Of a DNA stretch of 64,000 nucleotides, positions 27,072-35,148 are shown in pieces. A model generated the notes under the pieces. That model worked only from the letters and a program-made list of their open reading frames with translations. It did not search any database and was not told where the DNA came from. The translations under genes and the position numbers were made by a program. Source of the DNA: Mycolicibacterium fallax. GTDB lineage: Bacteria > Actinomycetota > Actinomycetes > Mycobacteriales > Mycobacteriaceae. Each line of letters opens with the position of its first letter. The first letter of the stretch is position 1. The stretch lies in the NCBI RefSeq assembly GCF_010726955.1, contig NZ_AP022603.1, positions 3,410,001 to 3,474,000 on the forward strand, read 5' to 3'.

Positions 27072-28045
27072 GCGGCGAGCGCCAGGACCTGGCGGCGGGC
27101 ATCGAGGCGATCAAGGCCGCCGGGCGCAGCGCCCCGCGGCTGGGCCGCGACCCGGTCAACGAGCCGATGATGCACCACTGGCTCGACGCGATCGGCGACC
27201 GCAACCCGATCTATCTGGACGAGGCGGCCGCGCAGGCGGCCGGGCATCCCGGCGTCGTCGCCCCGCCGGCGATGATCCAGGTGTGGACCATGATGGGCCT
27301 GGGCGGGGTGCGTCCGGACGACGACCCGCTCGGCAAGATCATCGAATTGTTCGACGCCGCAGGCTATGTCGGTGTGGTCGCGACCAACTGCGAGCAGACC
27401 TATCACCGCTACCTGCGCCCCGGCGAGCAGGTCGGGATCAGCGCCGAGCTGACCGACGTGATCGGGCCGAAGCAGACCGCCCTGGGCGAGGGCTACTTCG
27501 TCAACCAGAAGATCACCTGGACCGTCGGCGACGAGGAAGTCGCCGAAATGATGTGGCGCATCATGAAATTCATTCCCGCCGACCGGCAGGCCCCGGCCAC
27601 CACGGTGCCCGAGGACCTGGACCCGGACAAGCTGATGCGGCCGGCCGCCTCCCGGGACACCAAGTTCTTCTGGGACGGCGTCAACGCGCACGAACTGCGC
27701 ATCCAGCGTCGCGGCGACGGCGTGCTGCAGCATCCGCCGATCCCGGCGGTGTGGCGCGATCATCAGGTCGAGCCGGTCGCCGGCACCGACTGGGTGGTCG
27801 GCTCGGGCAACGGCACGGTGTTCAGCTACGTGGTGCACCACGCGCCGAAGGTGCCCGGGCGCTCGCTGCCGTTCATCATCGCGCTGGTCGAGCTGGAGGA
27901 GGGCGTCCGGATGCTCGGCGAGCTGCGCGGGGTGGACCCGGAGTCCGTCGAGATCGGCATGCCGGTTCAGGTCGGCTATCTGGACTTCCCGGACAGCGAC
28001 GTGAGTCCGGCCTGGACCCTGTACCACTGGGAGCCCCGCGCATGA
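27068..28045 (+). CDS. chsH2: ChsH2, MaoC-like hydratase plus DUF35 subunit
   Basis: 325 residues, ATG overlapping the chsE2 stop. The N-terminal ~180 residues are a MaoC/hot-dog hydratase ('MMHHWLDAIGDRNPIYLDEAAAQAAGHPGVVAPPAMIQVWTM' in pieces). The C-terminal ~130 residues are a DUF35 OB-fold domain ('GTVFSYVVHHAPKVPGRSLPFIIALVELEEGVRML'). With ChsH1 it hydrates the side-chain enoyl-CoA; the DUF35 part docks with the Ltp2 aldolase (Rv3542c family knowledge). Genes chsE2-chsH2-chsH1-ltp2 are chained by 4-nt overlaps, in keeping with subunits of one machine. Confidence 0.93.
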   Translation: MSGERQDLAAGIEAIKAAGRSAPRLGRDPVNEPMMHHWLDAIGDRNPIYLDEAAAQAAGHPGVVAPPAMIQVWTMMGLGGVRPDDDPLGKIIELFDAAGYVGVVATNCEQTYHRYLRPGEQVGISAELTDVIGPKQTALGEGYFVNQKITWTVGDEEVAEMMWRIMKFIPADRQAPATTVPEDLDPDKLMRPAASRDTKFFWDGVNAHELRIQRRGDGVLQHPPIPAVWRDHQVEPVAGTDWVVGSGNGTVFSYVVHHAPKVPGRSLPFIIALVELEEGVRMLGELRGVDPESVEIGMPVQVGYLDFPDSDVSPAWTLYHWEPRA

Positions 28046-28446
28046 GCACCGTGACACCGACCGTCGGCAGCACGCTGCCGGAGCTGGCCATCTACGGCGA
28101 TCCGACCTTCGTGGTGTCCACCGCGATCGCCACCCGCGACTACCAGGACGTGCACCACGACCGGGACCAGGCGCAGGCCAAGGGCTCCAAGGACATCTTC
28201 GTCAACATCCTCACCGACACCGGGCTGGTGCAGCGCTACCTGACCGACTGGGCCGGGCCCAGTGCCCGGATCCGTTCGATCGGGCTGCGGCTGGGTGTGC
28301 CGTGGTACGCCTACGACACCGTCACCTTCCGCGGTGAGGTGACCGCCGTGGACGGCGATCTGGTGACCGTGAAGGTCACCGGGTCCAACAGCCTCGGTGA
28401 CCACATCATCGCCACCACCACCCTGACCATGGGAGCTTCCGAGTGA
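28042..28446 (+). CDS. chsH1: ChsH1, small MaoC-like hydratase subunit
   Basis: 134 residues, ATGA overlap with chsH2 and a GTGA overlap with ltp2. A single hot-dog MaoC domain with the catalytic pattern 'STAIATRDYQDVHHDRDQAQAKG' (Asp/His hydratase motif), then 'DIFVNILTDTGLVQRYLTDWAGP'. Orthologue of Rv3541c. The ChsH1-ChsH2 heterotetramer hydrates 3-OPDC-CoA, giving the tertiary alcohol used by Ltp2. It is too small to be active alone, since MaoC enzymes need two half-sites. Confidence 0.93.
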   Translation: MSTVTPTVGSTLPELAIYGDPTFVVSTAIATRDYQDVHHDRDQAQAKGSKDIFVNILTDTGLVQRYLTDWAGPSARIRSIGLRLGVPWYAYDTVTFRGEVTAVDGDLVTVKVTGSNSLGDHIIATTTLTMGASE

Positions 28447-29603
28447 GCCTGTCCGGTAAGGCGGCAATCGCCGGCATCGGCGCGACCGACTTCTCCAAGA
28501 ACTCCGGCCGCAGCGAGCTGCGGCTGGCCGCCGAGGCGGTGCTCGACGCGCTGGACGACGCCGGGCTGGCGCCCGCCGACGTCGACGGCCTGGTCACCTT
28601 CACCATGGACTCCAACCTGGAGACCGCGGTGGCCCGGTCCACCGGCATCGGTGAGCTGAAGTTCTTCTCCCAGATCGGCTACGGCGGCGGCGCGGCCGCC
28701 GCGACCGTGCAGCAGGCGGCGCTGGCGGTGGCCGCCGGGGTGGCCGAGGTGGTGGTCGCCTACCGCGCGTTCAACGAGCGCTCGGAGTTCCGGTTCGGCC
28801 AGGTGATGACCGGGCTGACCGTCAACGCCGACTCCCGCGGGGTGGAGTACAGCTGGTCCTACCCGCACGGGCTGAGCACCCCGGCCGCCTCGGTGGCCAT
28901 GGTGGCCCGTCGCTACATGCACGAATACGGCGCCACCAGTGCCGATTTCGGCGCGGTGTCGGTCGCCGACCGCAAGCACGCCGCGACCAACCCCAAGGCG
29001 CACTTCTACGGCAAGCCGATCACCATCGAGGACCACCAGAACTCCCGGATGATCGCCGATCCGCTGCGGCTGCTGGACTGCTGCCAGGAGACCGACGGCG
29101 GCGTGGCGATCGTGGTCACCACCCCGGAGCGGGCCCGCGACCTGCGGCAGCGCCCGGCGGTCATCGAGGCCGCCGCCCAGGGCGCCGGCGCCGACCAGTT
29201 CACCATGTACTCCTACTACCGCGACGAGCTCGGGCTGCCCGAGATGGGCGTGGTGGGCCGCCAGCTCTGGGCGCAGTCCGGGCTGAGCCCGGCCGACATC
29301 CAGACCGCGGTGCTCTATGACCACTTCACCCCGTACACCCTGCTGCAGCTGGAGGAGCTGGGCTTCTGCGGGGTGGGCGAGGCCAAGGACTTCATCGCCG
29401 GCGGCGCCATCGAGCTGGGCGGCCGGCTGCCGATCAACACCCACGGCGGCCAGCTCGGCGAGGCCTACCTGCACGGCATGAACGGCATCGCCGAGGGTGT
29501 CCGCCAGCTGCGCGGCACCTCGGTCAACCAGGTCGACGGCGTCGAGCACGTGCTGGTCACCGCGGGCACCGGGGTGCCGACCTCCGGGCTTATCTTGGGC
29601 TGA
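28443..29603 (+). CDS. ltp2: Ltp2, thiolase-fold retro-aldolase ending side-chain removal
   Basis: 386 residues, GTG overlapping the chsH1 stop. It has the thiolase/SCP2-like fold of 'lipid-transfer protein' aldolases: 'AIAGIGATDFSKNSGRSELRLAAEAV', 'FSQIGYGGGAAAATVQQAALAVA', 'LYDHFTPYTLLQLEELGFC' and 'INTHGGQLGEAYLHGMNGIAEGVRQLRG'. Orthologue of Rv3540c. It splits the hydrated side chain to androstenedione-type ketone and propionyl-CoA, needing the DUF35 domain of ChsH2. Last gene of the operon; an 18-bp palindrome follows 7 nt after the stop. Confidence 0.94.
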   Translation: MSLSGKAAIAGIGATDFSKNSGRSELRLAAEAVLDALDDAGLAPADVDGLVTFTMDSNLETAVARSTGIGELKFFSQIGYGGGAAAATVQQAALAVAAGVAEVVVAYRAFNERSEFRFGQVMTGLTVNADSRGVEYSWSYPHGLSTPAASVAMVARRYMHEYGATSADFGAVSVADRKHAATNPKAHFYGKPITIEDHQNSRMIADPLRLLDCCQETDGGVAIVVTTPERARDLRQRPAVIEAAAQGAGADQFTMYSYYRDELGLPEMGVVGRQLWAQSGLSPADIQTAVLYDHFTPYTLLQLEELGFCGVGEAKDFIAGGAIELGGRLPINTHGGQLGEAYLHGMNGIAEGVRQLRGTSVNQVDGVEHVLVTAGTGVPTSGLILG

Positions 29604-29610
29604 GTTTCTG

Positions 29611-29650
29611 CCGGCGCGATCGCGCCGGAGTGTCGGAAATTGTCGGAAAT
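29611..29650 (+). repeat. 18-bp palindrome and tandem 10-mer after ltp2
   Basis: CCGGCGCGATCGCGCCGG (29611-29628) is a perfect palindrome 7 nt after the ltp2 stop, with no following T-run; it may act as a processing or weak termination hairpin. TGTCGGAAAT is then repeated exactly at 29631-29640 and 29641-29650, and the second copy forms an inverted repeat with GAATTTCCG just downstream. Confidence 0.55.
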
Positions 29651-29672
29651 TCTGTGAATTTCCGGCCAACTG

Positions 29673-29701
29673 TTGCCAGCGAACCCGAAGCTATTTAGTG
29701 T
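29673..29701 (+). promoter_or_regulatory. Putative promoter of the LuxR-type regulator
   Basis: TTGCCA (29673-29678) and TAGTGT (29696-29701) are separated by 17 bp and lie about 80 nt before the GTG at 29780. The -10 fits the mycobacterial TANNNT pattern. No experimental support. Confidence 0.4.
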
Positions 29702-29779
29702 ACGCATTCAGAGCGATGCCGGAGGTGTCGGGGGAGCGCGGGCATCGCGGCTAAGGGCCACGATTGGGGGCCGCGCAAT

Positions 29780-30520
29780 GTGCGGAATTCTCGGGAACAC
29801 ATGATCGACGGCGAGGCGACGCTGGAGGTCGCCCCCGACGGCGGCCCAGCGGACCGGGTTCCGGTGTCCGACCTGAGCGTTCCGGTACTGATCGTCGACG
29901 ACTACACGCTGTCGAGGGACAACCTGGTGACGGCGCTGGCCGGATGCGGGCACACCATCGGCGCGGCGCGGGATTTGCCGTCGATGCTGCAGGCGAATGC
30001 GCAGATCGCGCCGGAAATTGTGCTGTTCAACATTCACAATCGGGACTGCGAAATGTTGATGGTGTCGATGCTGCAGCTGAATCCGCAGGCCCGGATCATT
30101 GTGCTCGGGGTGCCCGCCGACGACGAGGTTGCGATCGTGAAGTGCGCGGAGATCGGCGTGGTCGGCTACCACATCCGGTACCAGTCGATGGCCGAGCTGA
30201 TGGGGGTGATCCGGCGGGCCGCCGCCGGGGAATCCTTCTGCACACCGGAGATATCGACGGTGCTGCTGCGCCGATTGTCGGAGCTGGCCGCTCAGCGGCA
30301 GGCCGGCACCCCGACTCCGATGCTCACGACTCGCGAGGCGGAGATTCTGCGGATGCTCCGGATGGGCCTGTCGAATAAGCAGATCGCCGCGGAACTCTGC
30401 ATCGCCGTGCACACCGTGAAGAATCATGTCCACAGTTTGTTGGCCAAATTGGCGGTCAGGACCAGGGCCGAAGCTGCGGCGTTGCCCTCGGGTGTGGACG
30501 ACTGCCCGCCCGGTTGCTGA
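29780..30520 (+). CDS. LuxR/NarL-type regulator with receiver-like domain
   Basis: 246 residues from a GTG with a GGGGG site 9 nt upstream; an ATG at 29801 is an alternative. Residues ~30-150 resemble a receiver domain ('VPVLIVDDYTLSRDNLVTALAG', 'ARIIVLGVPADDE'), but the phospho-acceptor strand reads 'EIVLFNIHNRD', with Asn where Asp is expected, so it may be a phosphorylation-independent receiver. Residues ~180-235 are a LuxR helix-turn-helix: 'LTTREAEILRMLRMGLSNKQIAAELCIAVHTVKNHVHSLLAKL'-type sequence. It precedes the adenylation/carrier cassette and is a plausible regulator of it. Confidence 0.85.
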   Translation: MRNSREHMIDGEATLEVAPDGGPADRVPVSDLSVPVLIVDDYTLSRDNLVTALAGCGHTIGAARDLPSMLQANAQIAPEIVLFNIHNRDCEMLMVSMLQLNPQARIIVLGVPADDEVAIVKCAEIGVVGYHIRYQSMAELMGVIRRAAAGESFCTPEISTVLLRRLSELAAQRQAGTPTPMLTTREAEILRMLRMGLSNKQIAAELCIAVHTVKNHVHSLLAKLAVRTRAEAAALPSGVDDCPPGC

Positions 30521-30748
30521 AGCTGAGCGCGCCGCCGCGGGGCCTAGTTCCAGATCCAATCCGCGGATTCATCGGAGAATCGCTGTGACGGCGTGTGCCG
30601 CCGGTCTGATGGTGACTGCGCCGGTTGTGGACCACCGAGAGCCCGGCGATCTGGCCGGAACGCCCGCCTGAGAACTAGTCCCTGGATCGGGCAAAATTCG
30701 CTCCGATGACCTATAGGCGGCGGTGGCGCCGGCGCCGATAGTGATCTG

Positions 30749-32401
30749 GTGATCAGCAACGGGGGGCGATGGCCGGCGGGGTCCGCGGCCAGCTCCGACC
30801 GCGGGTGCCCCGCGGTACAGCCGTGTCCCAAGGCCGGCTTCGTCGCGGTCCCCGACGGAGCCGGTCGACACGGGCAGGGCGGGGCGGGGAGCGCCACCGC
30901 CGTTGCTGCTGGAGGCGTGATCACGGATTTCACGGCCGCTGCTCGAGCCTGGCCCGACCGCACGGCTGTCGTGCACAACGGGTCGGCCATCAGCTATCGG
31001 GAGTTCGCCGGACGAGTCCGTGGTACGGCCCGGCGTTACCGGTCCGTTGGCATTGACGCGGACGGGTCGGTCGGGCCGATCGGTGCGCTGGTCGCACCCG
31101 AACCCGCCGTGGGACAACACCTGCTGGCGATACTGCAGGCCCGCGCCACCTACTGCCCGATCGACGCAACCCAGCCGATCGCCCGCCAAGAGGTGCTCGC
31201 GGCCGCGCTGGGCCTGGACCGGTTGTTCGCGGTGGCCGCTCACCGGCGCGGGCCGGCCAACCTGCAGATCGACAGGCTCGCCGACTACCCGCCGCGTCCA
31301 GATGCCGAACTGCCGCAGGCGAAACCGGGGGATCCGGCGTATGCGCTGTGCACGTCCGGGTCAACCGGATCCCCGAAGCCGGTGCTGGTTCCGCATGGCG
31401 CACTGGCCGTCACGGTGCGCGCCCTCAGAAAGCTGTTCGAGCTCACGCCCGAAGACCGCGTCCTCCAATTTGCTTCGCTCGGTTGGGACACCTGCCTGGA
31501 GGAGATCTTGCCCGCGCTGACCGCCGGCGCCGCCCTGGTTTTCGATGACGCGGCGCATTCGGGGTCGTTCCAGTCCTTCATCCGAATGCTGACAAACCAG
31601 AAGATCACCGTCGTTGACCTGCCGACCGCGTTCTGGCATGAATTCGTGCTCTTTCTGTCCGAGGAGCCGACGACCCTGCCCGAGAGCCTCCGATTGGTGG
31701 TGATCGGTGGCGAGCGGGTCGACCCAACCCGGTTGCGGCAGTGGCGTGCGCTGCCGGTCGGGCGGATCAGGCTGCTCAACACATACGGATGCACCGAGAC
31801 GACGATGGTGACCCATGCTGTGCAACTGAGCGGCCCCGGTACCGAACCAGGCATCGAGGCCGGCGAGGTTCCGATGGGCAGGCCGCTGCCCCATGTGCGT
31901 GACCACGTCACCGAAGGTGGCGAGCTGTTGGTGTCTGGGCCGGGACTGGCGACCGGCTACCTCGGACTGCCGAACGCCACCGCAGCCGGTTTCGAAGTTG
32001 CCGACCATGGCTGGGGCCCCGATCGGTGGTTTCACACCGGGGACCTGGTCCACCGCGGCCGGAATGGTCTGCTGTACTCGCGTGGACGCGCGGATGAACA
32101 AGTGAAAGTCCTTGGTGTGCGGGTACATCCGGCCGAGGTCGAGGAGCAGCTGAACGCGCACCCCGCGGTCGGGGGCGCGGTTGTGGTCGGCGAGCGCTCG
32201 CTGGGACGCACCTCGTTGACCGCATACGTGGTTCCGGCCGCGCTGACGACGGCGGAAGAACTGCAACGGTATCTCCGGCTGCGCCTGCCCAGTCAATTCG
32301 TCCCCAGCAAGGTGACGTTCGTCTCCGCGCTGAGCTACACCGTCAGCGGCAAGGTCGACCGGGCCGCAACACGCTGTGCTGCAGCGCATTCCAATGTCTA
32401 A
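30749..32401 (+). CDS. Stand-alone NRPS adenylation domain, predicted basic substrate (beta-lysine?)
   Basis: 550 residues from the first GTG; the first ~56 are unlike the family, and a GTG at 30917 (VITDFTAAARAW) is a possible true start although its GGAGG is only 1 nt away. Core motifs: A3 'LCTSGSTGSPKPV', A4 'FASLGWDTCLEE', A5 'NTYGCTETT', A7/A8 'HTGDLVHR...GRADEQVKVLGVRV', A10 'SGKVDR'. Aligning by eye to GrsA gives pocket residues D-T-E-D-V-G-T-M-V-K; two acidic residues at 239 and 278 fit a basic side chain. It has no condensation or thiolation domain; the carrier is the next gene, 10 nt away. It should load an amino acid onto that carrier using ATP. Confidence 0.82.
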   Translation: MISNGGRWPAGSAASSDRGCPAVQPCPKAGFVAVPDGAGRHGQGGAGSATAVAAGGVITDFTAAARAWPDRTAVVHNGSAISYREFAGRVRGTARRYRSVGIDADGSVGPIGALVAPEPAVGQHLLAILQARATYCPIDATQPIARQEVLAAALGLDRLFAVAAHRRGPANLQIDRLADYPPRPDAELPQAKPGDPAYALCTSGSTGSPKPVLVPHGALAVTVRALRKLFELTPEDRVLQFASLGWDTCLEEILPALTAGAALVFDDAAHSGSFQSFIRMLTNQKITVVDLPTAFWHEFVLFLSEEPTTLPESLRLVVIGGERVDPTRLRQWRALPVGRIRLLNTYGCTETTMVTHAVQLSGPGTEPGIEAGEVPMGRPLPHVRDHVTEGGELLVSGPGLATGYLGLPNATAAGFEVADHGWGPDRWFHTGDLVHRGRNGLLYSRGRADEQVKVLGVRVHPAEVEEQLNAHPAVGGAVVVGERSLGRTSLTAYVVPAALTTAEELQRYLRLRLPSQFVPSKVTFVSALSYTVSGKVDRAATRCAAAHSNV

Positions 32402-32411
32402 GGGGTAGTCG

Positions 32412-32633
32412 ATGAGTACCGTCCGCATCGTCGAGATCTTCCGCAGGGTTTTGAACACGGCCGAAGTGACCCCGTGCTCGGACTTCTTCGCACTCGGTGG
32501 GGATTCGCTGCTGGCAACCCGGGTGCTCAGTGCGATCGCGCGGGACTTCGGGGCCGAACTCTCGTGGGAGGACTTCATCGAGAATCCCTCGGCAGCGGGG
32601 CTTTTCGCCAAGGTCGCCGGGGCGGCGTCATGA
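32412..32633 (+). CDS. Free-standing peptidyl carrier protein
   Basis: 73 residues. The phosphopantetheine site is 'FFALGGDSLLATRVL' with Ser32. The short four-helix carrier fold is complete ('IVEIFRRVLNTAEVTPCSDFFALGG' in two parts, then 'ELSWEDFIENPSAAGLF'). It lies 10 nt after the adenylation gene and its stop overlaps the next ATG, so the cassette is translated as one unit. It is the likely tether for the activated amino acid during oxidation or transfer. Confidence 0.9.
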   Translation: MSTVRIVEIFRRVLNTAEVTPCSDFFALGGDSLLATRVLSAIARDFGAELSWEDFIENPSAAGLFAKVAGAAS

Positions 32634-34018
32634 CCGAGGAGGCCGTGGGTGTCATCGTCGTCGGTGCCGGGCTGGCGGGCCTGACAGCCGCGGCCGAGCT
32701 GGTGTCGGCCGGCACCGAGGTGGTCGTGCTGGAGGCCCGTGATCGGGTCGGCGGCCGGATGCTTGGCGTCCCGATATCCCCGGGCGTCGTCGCAGATGGC
32801 GGCGCCGCCTATCTCGGAGTCCGGCACACCGAACTGCTCAGACAGCTTCGGCAGCACGGGCTCGATGTCGTCCCCACGGCGATGGCCGGGGCAAGCACGT
32901 TTCTGATGTCGGACCGCCAGACGACCACCCCGGGCCGGCTGCCTCCGCTGGACGTGGTCGCGATCGGCGATCTGTTCGATCGGCTCGAGGGCCTGGTCGC
33001 CGGGGTTGATCCGCAGGCACCCTGGCAGACCCGTGGGGCCGAGCGTCAGGACCGGTGCACGGTTGCGCGCTGGATGGCCGAGGACGTGCGGCATCCGGAT
33101 GCAAGAACGTTCCTGCCGCTCTTCCTCGGCGAGATGATGGCCGCCGACCCCGCCGCCATCTCGGTCCTGCATATGGCCTTTTATCTGCGCTCGGGTGGCG
33201 GAATCCGCTATCTGAACGCATTTGACGGAGGGGCTCAGCAGTGGCGCATCAACGGGGGATCCCACCGGTTGTGCGAGGCGCTGGCCGACCGGCTTGTCCG
33301 GCCGGTGCGGTTGGGGCATCGGGTCGTTCGCATCGACCAGGATGCCGATGGGGTTGTCGTGCGGTGTGCGCCGGGCGTCGATGGCGAACCCCGTCGGTAT
33401 CGGGCCGATCGGGTGGTCGTCGCGGTTCCCCCGCTGTTGGCGCAGAACATTGAATTCCGGCCCGGCCTCGCCACGCCGCGAGCGACCGCGGTCACCGGGC
33501 GCGGTTGCGCGGCAAAGGTACATCTGGGCTACCCGTCCCCGATATGGCGTGAGCACGGACTCTCCGGATGGTCGATGAGCACCGACGGGCCATTGCTGTC
33601 GACCGTCGATGACTCGCCACCGGATGGATCGGTGGGCGTGTTGACCGGATTCGTCACCGGCGCGGCGGCCTCGGCGTTTTCGGCGCTGACGGCGGCGGCG
33701 CAGCGCGCTGCGGCGCTGGACCACGTCGGCCGACTGTTCCCGCAATTGCCGCCGCCGACGCGATGCACGGTGACGGACTGGCTGGCCAGCGACTACAGCA
33801 GGGGCTGCTACGCCGCACTGTTTGGCCCGGGGGACTGGTTGCGGCTCGGGCCCACCCTCAGCGATCCGCACGGACGGGTGCACTGGGCCGGCACGGAAAC
33901 CAGCCTGGAGTTCTTCGGCTTGATGGAGGGCGCGATCAGGTCCGGGCGTCGGGTCGCCGCTGAACTGATCCAGTCCGCCGAACCGGTGGTGCCGCCGCGA
34001 GAGGTGCTGGCGCCGTGA
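32630..34018 (+). CDS. FAD-dependent amine oxidase of the carrier-protein cassette
   Basis: 462 residues, ATG overlapping the carrier-protein stop by 4 nt. Dinucleotide-binding fold at the N-terminus: 'VIVVGAGLAGLTAAAELVSAGTEVVVLEARDRVGGRM' (GxGxxG then Glu), followed by the amine-oxidase segments 'DGGAAYLG', 'NGGSHRLCEALADRL', 'DRVVVAVPP' and the C-terminal FAD site 'GRVHWAGTETSLEFFGLMEGAIRSGRRVA'. It has no signal peptide. Flavin monoamine oxidases make imines/aldehydes; given the context, the substrate may be the carrier-bound (beta-)amino acid. Desaturation or deamination remain alternatives. Confidence 0.85.
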   Translation: MTEEAVGVIVVGAGLAGLTAAAELVSAGTEVVVLEARDRVGGRMLGVPISPGVVADGGAAYLGVRHTELLRQLRQHGLDVVPTAMAGASTFLMSDRQTTTPGRLPPLDVVAIGDLFDRLEGLVAGVDPQAPWQTRGAERQDRCTVARWMAEDVRHPDARTFLPLFLGEMMAADPAAISVLHMAFYLRSGGGIRYLNAFDGGAQQWRINGGSHRLCEALADRLVRPVRLGHRVVRIDQDADGVVVRCAPGVDGEPRRYRADRVVVAVPPLLAQNIEFRPGLATPRATAVTGRGCAAKVHLGYPSPIWREHGLSGWSMSTDGPLLSTVDDSPPDGSVGVLTGFVTGAAASAFSALTAAAQRAAALDHVGRLFPQLPPPTRCTVTDWLASDYSRGCYAALFGPGDWLRLGPTLSDPHGRVHWAGTETSLEFFGLMEGAIRSGRRVAAELIQSAEPVVPPREVLAP

Positions 34019-35148
34019 CGATTCTCAGTGCGGTCACGCACCCGGCACCGACGGGGTACACCGCGGCCGCCGATCAGCCGTACAGCTATGTGCGCCGGGA
34101 GTTGTGTGAGCCGGACTGGCGGCGCTATCCCGGTTGGGCCGCGGTCACCGAGGCGCAATGGCGAGATCCGCAGTGGCAGCGGGCGCATTCCGTCAAAAAC
34201 ATCACGCAGCTGCGCGCCGTGGCCGGGGACCTGCTCGATGAGCGGTTCTATGGCGACCTGGCCGCCGATCAGGCCAGAAAAGCAACGATGTCGATGTTGC
34301 TGCCCCCGCAGATGCTGAACACCATGGTGCCGGACTTCCCGCCGGAGGCAACCGGGTTCACCGAAGAGTTCTACGCCGATCCGATTCGGCGGTACATGCT
34401 GCCGGTGCTCAGCGACCGAAACCGGGAATGGGTGTCGCACCCGTACGCCGAGCGGGATTCGTTGCACGAGAGCGATATGTGGGTGGTCGAGGGACTGACC
34501 CATCGCTACCCGACGAAGGTGCTGGCCGAACTGCTGTCAACCTGCCCGCAGTACTGCGGGCATTGCACTCGGATGGATCTGATCGGGAATTCAACTAGCA
34601 CGGTCAGAAAATCCAGCCTGCTGCTGGCGCCCGCCGACCGCCAGGACCAGATACTGAACTACCTACGTGCCACCCCCGCGGTGCGCGATGTTGTGGTCTC
34701 CGGTGGGGACGTGGCGAACCTGCCCTGGCCCCGCCTGGAATCCTTCCTCCTACGGCTCCTCCAGATCGAGTCCATCCGCGACATCCGGTTGGCGACCAAG
34801 GCTCTGGCAGCGTTGCCTCAGCACTGGTTGCAGGCCAAGGTGGTCGACGGGGTGCATCGGGTGGCAACGACCGCCGCTGCGCGTGGGGTGAACCTCGCGT
34901 TGCACACCCATATCAACCACGTGCATTCGGTGACCCCGTTGGTTGCCGAGGCGACCAGGGTGTCTGTGATCGTCTATAGGTAGTCCGTTTCGGCGGGGTT
35001 TTCCTGCCAGCTGCGCGGCTGGTTTCCTGCCATTTCAGCGGTAAGAATCCGGCCAGTCGGTGCTGCGGTGGTGTGTCCCTTCGTAGGTTCTCTCGCGGTG
35101 CTGCTGCGGTTGTGCAGCGGCTCGTGGAAGGGGAGAACCGGAAAGCAG

